A DNA stretch of 7,802 nucleotides from CAZYTO01 sp964650405 (lineage in GTDB: Bacteria > Acidobacteriota > Thermoanaerobaculia > Gp7-AA8). Both the position numbers and the translations under genes were made by a program. Under the pieces are notes generated by a model. That model was not told where the DNA came from, did no database searches, and worked only from the letters and a program-made list of their open reading frames with translations. Every line of letters starts with the position of its first letter. Positions within the stretch are counted from its first letter, which is position 1. The stretch covers positions 1 through 7,802 of the forward strand of contig CAZYTO010000268.1 in NCBI GenBank assembly GCA_964650405.1, given 5' to 3'. This document shows, piece by piece, positions 5,089 through 7,802 of the stretch.

Positions 5089-6033
5089 CTAGGTCGTCCC
5101 GCCCTTCCAACCGGCCACACGCTTCTCGAACGCCGCGGTATCGATCTTGTCGGCCTTGCCCTTGGCGATGGCCTGGTCGGCGGCGGTCAGCGCTTCCTCT
5201 TTCTTCCCGGAGTTCCAGAGGATGGTGGCCCGCGCCGAGAGGTTACGGAACGTCTCTTTGGTCTTGATCGACTGTTCCACGTACTTGAGCGCTTCGGTCC
5301 AGTTCTTGTCCGTGGCGAACGTGTTTGCCGCATTCAGCGGAAAGACTTCGTTAGCTGGATTCGCGGCGATCAGCGCATCGGTCTTCGCCTTCCACACGGC
5401 CTTCACGTCCTTCACTTCGACCGTGAAGGGCACGCTCACCTTCTCCCAGCGCAGGTTGACCGTGGCCGTATTCGCCGTCACCGGGTCGAACGTGTACAGC
5501 AGCCACTCCTGGTTCTCGCTCAGGGCCTGTGGCTTCGCTTTCACGCGCAGCGCGTCCTTCTTCGAGTCGTAGGAAAACGCGCCCCACTCTCCCGGGTCGC
5601 TGTTGAAGATGATGGTCCACTCCTCTTTGCCCGGGATGGCTGCCAGGCTGTAGCTACCGGCTTTGAGCGCCTGACCGTTGATGAGGACATCGTCCGTCAC
5701 CTCGAAGACTGTTGCTTCATTCGCGCCGGCGCGCCAAACGTGGTTGTACGGGACGATGGGCTCGCCAGGCTTGCGCTCGTTCTGGTTGTCGAGTGTCGCC
5801 TCGCCCTTGGCGCGTGCCTCCATCGACTCCGGCGCCGCGGCAAAGATCGTGCGGCCCTTGGCGGCGGGACGGTGGTAGGTGATGGTGACGTCGGTGACCC
5901 CAATGGTCTGCATGACGCTGGCCTTCTGGCTGGCAGCGAGAGGCCGGTACTGAGCCGGTTGTTGCGCGGCCACGAAGGTCGCACAGGAGAGAATCGCGAA
6001 CGCGAAGAGAGAGAGACGCTTGCTGGCAGTCAT
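5089..6033 (-). CDS. Exported DUF2911 domain protein with TPR-like C-terminus, 314 aa
   Basis: A signal peptide at residues 1-23 (basic TASKR, hydrophobic LFAFAIL, cleavage after VAA) sends the protein to the periplasm or outside. The DUF2911 domain follows (about 30-210), with the family blocks VTITYHRPAAKGRTIF, YNHVWRAGANEATVF, LKAGSYSLAAIPG and EWTIIFNSDPGEWG. Residues 220-312 are helical with a TPR-like pattern (NWTEALKYVEQSI, KKEEALTAADQAI), a common companion of DUF2911. No enzymatic role is established for DUF2911, as far as I know; the repeats suggest protein contact. Cys17 sits inside the hydrophobic core in ILSC, a poor lipobox, so signal peptidase I cleavage is more likely. The start at 6033 has AAAGGAG 6 nt upstream; the longer open frame to 6258 is low-quality spacer. 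It lies 221 bp after gyrA and has its own promoter candidate. Confidence 0.92.
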   Translation of the reverse strand: MTASKRLSLFAFAILSCATFVAAQQPAQYRPLAASQKASVMQTIGVTDVTITYHRPAAKGRTIFAAAPESMEARAKGEATLDNQNERKPGEPIVPYNHVWRAGANEATVFEVTDDVLINGQALKAGSYSLAAIPGKEEWTIIFNSDPGEWGAFSYDSKKDALRVKAKPQALSENQEWLLYTFDPVTANTATVNLRWEKVSVPFTVEVKDVKAVWKAKTDALIAANPANEVFPLNAANTFATDKNWTEALKYVEQSIKTKETFRNLSARATILWNSGKKEEALTAADQAIAKGKADKIDTAAFEKRVAGWKGGTT

Positions 6034-6039
6034 GTGACG

Positions 6040-6083
6040 CTCCTTTGGGCGCGGATTATCCAGCCCGGAGCACCAGTCGGCAA
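6040..6083 (-). promoter_or_regulatory. Sigma-70-like promoter and strong RBS for the DUF2911 gene
   Basis: On the minus strand, TTGCCG (6083-6078) and GATAAT (6060-6055) are separated by exactly 17 bp; they match the -35 and -10 consensus at 4 and 5 of 6 positions. Transcription would start near 6048, just before AAAGGAG (6046-6040), giving a very short leader to the ATG at 6033. The consensus spacing and matching position make this the best promoter in the window. Confidence 0.6.
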
Positions 6084-6147
6084 CCACCGTGACCGGCTCG
6101 TTACCGCGTTCGAAGCGCCGCCCTCGCTTTGTAACGAAGCGATGGTG

Positions 6148-6176
6148 CCGTTCGGTCCTCGCGCGAAGCCGAACGG
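6148..6176 (-). terminator. 8-bp hairpin downstream of gyrA, possible terminator
   Basis: Perfect arms CCGTTCGG (6148-6155) and CCGAACGG (6169-6176) enclose a 13-nt loop about 80 nt after the gyrA stop. A second small hairpin (6124-6129 with 6137-6142) follows. No T-run is present, so this may be only a structured 3' region. Confidence 0.3.
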
Positions 6177-6212
6177 GCTCACGCGGGGCGTGCCAGGCTT
6201 TGACTCTTCGCT

Positions 6213-6231
6213 CCCACCCACCCCACCGCCC
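6213..6231 (-). other. Tight G-quadruplex motif after gyrA
   Basis: The minus strand reads GGGCGGTGGGGTGGGTGGG, with four G runs of at least three bases and loops of 4, 1 and 1 nt (counting the run of four as one stack). It starts 23 nt after the gyrA stop and would lie in the gyrA mRNA 3' end as well as in the non-template DNA strand. Short loops favour a stable parallel fold; folding itself is not shown. Confidence 0.6.
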
Positions 6232-6254
6232 GCGCTCAGAGGAACCGTGCGCGG

Positions 6255-7802
6255 TCAATGCACCGGCTCGTCAGCATCAGGCGATTCGCCCTCCGGCTCC
6301 GTCTCATCCTCGCCTGCCTCGCGCTCGACCACCTTCACGGCCGCCACGACGCGGTCGCCCTCTTCGAGCTTCACCACGCGGACGCCCTGGATATTGCGGC
6401 CCTTCGGCGGAATGGTCGCCACGGGCACGCGGATGAGCATGCCCTGTTCGGTGATCAGCAGCACCTGGTCTTCGTCGAAGACGACGGCCATGCCGGCCAC
6501 GTTGCCGTTGCGGTCGTTGGTCTTGATGTCGATGACGCCGTAGCCGCCGCGATGCTTCGTCGGATACGCAGCGACCGGCGTACGCTTGCCGTAGCCCTTC
6601 TCCGTGACGGTGAAGATGTAGCCGCGGCTGTCGGCGGCGACTTCGGCCGTTTCGTCGGCTTCGCTCTCCGACTCCGCCCCCTCGTCGAGGACGCCGGCCG
6701 GGAGGACGTCCATCTCCACGACGTGATCGTCCTCGCGCAGCTCCACGGCGCGGACGCCGGCGGCGCCGCGGCCCATGGGCCGCACTTCCGACTCGTGGAA
6801 GCGGATCACGCGGCCGCCGGCCTTGCCGACGAAGAGATCCGAGTTCCCGTCCGAGAGGCGGACGGCGTAGAGGTCGTCGCCTTCCACGATGTCGATGGCG
6901 ATGATGCCGCTGGTGCGGACGTTGGAGAACGCCTCCAGCTCCGTCTTCTTGATCTTGCCGGCCCGGGTGGCCATGACCACGTACTTGCCCTCGCTGAAGT
7001 CCTTCGTCGTCAGGAGTGCGCGGACGCTCTCGCCCGGCTCGACCGAGAGCAGGTTGACGATGGCCTTGCCGCGGGCATTCGAAGCCACTTCCGGGATCTG
7101 GTGCACCTTGAGCCAGTACAGCCGGCCGCGGTCGGTGAAGACGAGGACGTAGGCGTGGGCCGTGGCCACGAAGAGGTGCTCGACGATGTCCTCTTCCTTG
7201 GTCTGCATGCCGATGCGGCCCTTGCCGCCGCGGCGCTGGGCGCGGTACATCGACAGCGGCGAGCGCTTGATGTAGCCGCCGCGCGACACGGTGATGACCA
7301 TGTCCTCGTCGGCGATCATGTCCTCGATGGTGATGTCGCCGGACTCCGGCACGATCTCCGTGCGCCGGGCGTCGCCGTACTGCTCTTTGATCTCGCGCAG
7401 CTCCGTGGCGATGATGTCGAGGACGAGCTTCTCCGAGGCCAGGATCTCCTTCAGGCGCGCGATCAGCGCCAGCACTTCCTTGTACTCCTCGACGATCTTG
7501 TCGCGCTCGAGGCCGGTGAGGCGCTGCAGGCGCATCTCCAGGATGGCCTGGGCCTGCACCTCGGTGAACTCGAACTTGGAGACCAGGCCCTGCTTCGCCT
7601 CCGGCGGGGTCTTGCTGCCGCGGATCAGGGCGATCACTTCGTCGAGGTGATCGAGCGCCTTGACTAGGCCTTCCAGGATGTGGGCCCGCTCCTCCGCCTT
7701 GCGCAGCTCGTAGCGCGTGCGGCGGACGACGATCTCCTTGCGGTGCTCCACGAAGTGATGGAGCAGGGTGGGGAGGTTCATCACCTCTGGCTTGTTGTTG
7801 AC
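6255..7802 (-). CDS. gyrA: DNA gyrase subunit A, C-terminal part, 5' truncated by window
   Basis: Gyrase A forms the A2B2 enzyme that introduces negative supercoils using ATP. The window holds 515 residues and lacks the N-terminal winged helix with the catalytic Tyr and the quinolone-resistance region. Visible are the end of the breakage-reunion domain and coiled coil (MNLPTLLHHFVEHRKEIVVR, RKAEERAHILEGL, QAQAILEMRLQRLTGLE). The DNA-wrapping six-bladed C-terminal domain follows from about base 7335. The GyrA box QRRGGKG (7218-7238) identifies gyrase rather than topoisomerase IV. Later blades show NARGKAIVNLL, GYGKRTPVAAYPTKHRGG and GRNIQGVRV. The ~35-residue insertion seen in E. coli GyrA is absent, as in most phyla. 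An acidic insertion (about 6627-6689; Glu/Asp/Ser-rich) lies between two blades, and the tail (about 6255-6320) is also strongly acidic. The frame is open to the window edge, so the ATG at 7784 is internal. Confidence 0.97.
   Translation of the reverse strand, partial: VNNKPEVMNLPTLLHHFVEHRKEIVVRRTRYELRKAEERAHILEGLVKALDHLDEVIALIRGSKTPPEAKQGLVSKFEFTEVQAQAILEMRLQRLTGLERDKIVEEYKEVLALIARLKEILASEKLVLDIIATELREIKEQYGDARRTEIVPESGDITIEDMIADEDMVITVSRGGYIKRSPLSMYRAQRRGGKGRIGMQTKEEDIVEHLFVATAHAYVLVFTDRGRLYWLKVHQIPEVASNARGKAIVNLLSVEPGESVRALLTTKDFSEGKYVVMATRAGKIKKTELEAFSNVRTSGIIAIDIVEGDDLYAVRLSDGNSDLFVGKAGGRVIRFHESEVRPMGRGAAGVRAVELREDDHVVEMDVLPAGVLDEGAESESEADETAEVAADSRGYIFTVTEKGYGKRTPVAAYPTKHRGGYGVIDIKTNDRNGNVAGMAVVFDEDQVLLITEQGMLIRVPVATIPPKGRNIQGVRVVKLEEGDRVVAAVKVVEREAGEDETEPEGESPDADEPVH

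Noticed and set aside
5983..6033. Lipoprotein signal in the DUF2911 protein (Cys17)
   Set aside because: ILSC lies mid-hydrophobic core with Leu at -2, and a better signal peptidase I site follows at VAA-QQ.
4969..6543. A 524-residue plus-strand open frame opposite DUF2911 and the end of gyrA
   Set aside because: It crosses two real genes and two spacers on the opposite strand, is low-complexity in Arg/Gly/Leu, and has no domain; the DUF2911 strand has a signal peptide, RBS and family blocks.
6258..7667. A 469-residue open frame on the plus strand antisense to gyrA
   Set aside because: It is a mirror of a high-GC coding frame: its protein is rich in Asp, His, Val and Ala with no recognisable domain, while the opposite strand encodes unmistakable GyrA.
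6255..7802. Topoisomerase IV subunit ParC
   Set aside because: A GyrA box (QRRGGKG), a full-length pinwheel domain and an acidic tail are present, which ParC lacks.
1..7802. CRISPR arrays, tRNA or rRNA genes, transposases, toxin-antitoxin pairs
   Set aside because: No regularly spaced identical repeats, no cloverleaf-like or rRNA segments, and no motifs of these protein families were seen on either strand.

Overview
The window is about 7.8 kb of high-GC bacterial chromosome. It shows no integrase, transposase, phage or CRISPR signature. The protein set is a ribonuclease G, a GyrA with a GyrA box, a DUF507 protein, a DUF2911 protein, and an ECF-type sigma factor paired with a Hanks-type Ser/Thr kinase. 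Together with GA/CT-rich low-complexity intergenic repeats, this suggests Acidobacteriota or a neighbouring phylum. That placement is inferred from gene content and style, not from a phylogeny.

Layout, left to right. (1) Bases 1-807, plus strand: the C-terminal part of RNase G (rng), whose start lies outside the window. (2) 913-1521, minus strand: an unrecognised Trp-rich 202-aa protein. It is bracketed by a nearly identical ~40-bp inverted repeat (811-849 and 1595-1634). (3) 1675-1986, plus strand: a small zinc-ribbon protein, followed by an imperfect long hairpin that separates it from the convergent DUF507 gene. (4) 4896 down to 2087, minus strand: a compact four-gene run. It encodes an ECF-like sigma factor, a membrane-anchored Ser/Thr kinase overlapping it by 4 bp (ATGA), a membrane/exported fusion protein 44 bp further on, and a DUF507 protein 22 bp after that. 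Upstream of the sigma gene is a ~124-bp nested inverted repeat. (5) 6033 down to 5089, minus strand: an exported DUF2911 protein with a C-terminal helical, TPR-like part. It has a good promoter candidate and a strong ribosome binding site. (6) 7802 down to 6255, minus strand: the C-terminal two-thirds of GyrA, followed by a tight G-quadruplex motif.

How the genes work together. The sigma-kinase pair is the clearest functional unit. Tight overlap and lack of an anti-sigma gene fit a system in which a membrane kinase, rather than an anti-sigma factor, controls the sigma factor. The adjacent 283-aa membrane protein looks like two once-separate proteins joined in frame: a four-helix membrane domain followed by what reads as a complete signal peptide and periplasmic domain. 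It might be a partner or target of the pair, but that is inferred from position only. rng, gyrA and DUF507 look like ordinary chromosomal genes.

The most unusual non-coding feature is a set of repeats with a GGCGAAGG core and G-rich inverted repeats at gene borders. They are concentrated in 808-2060, with a separate GGCTGAAAGG hairpin at about 4976-5039.
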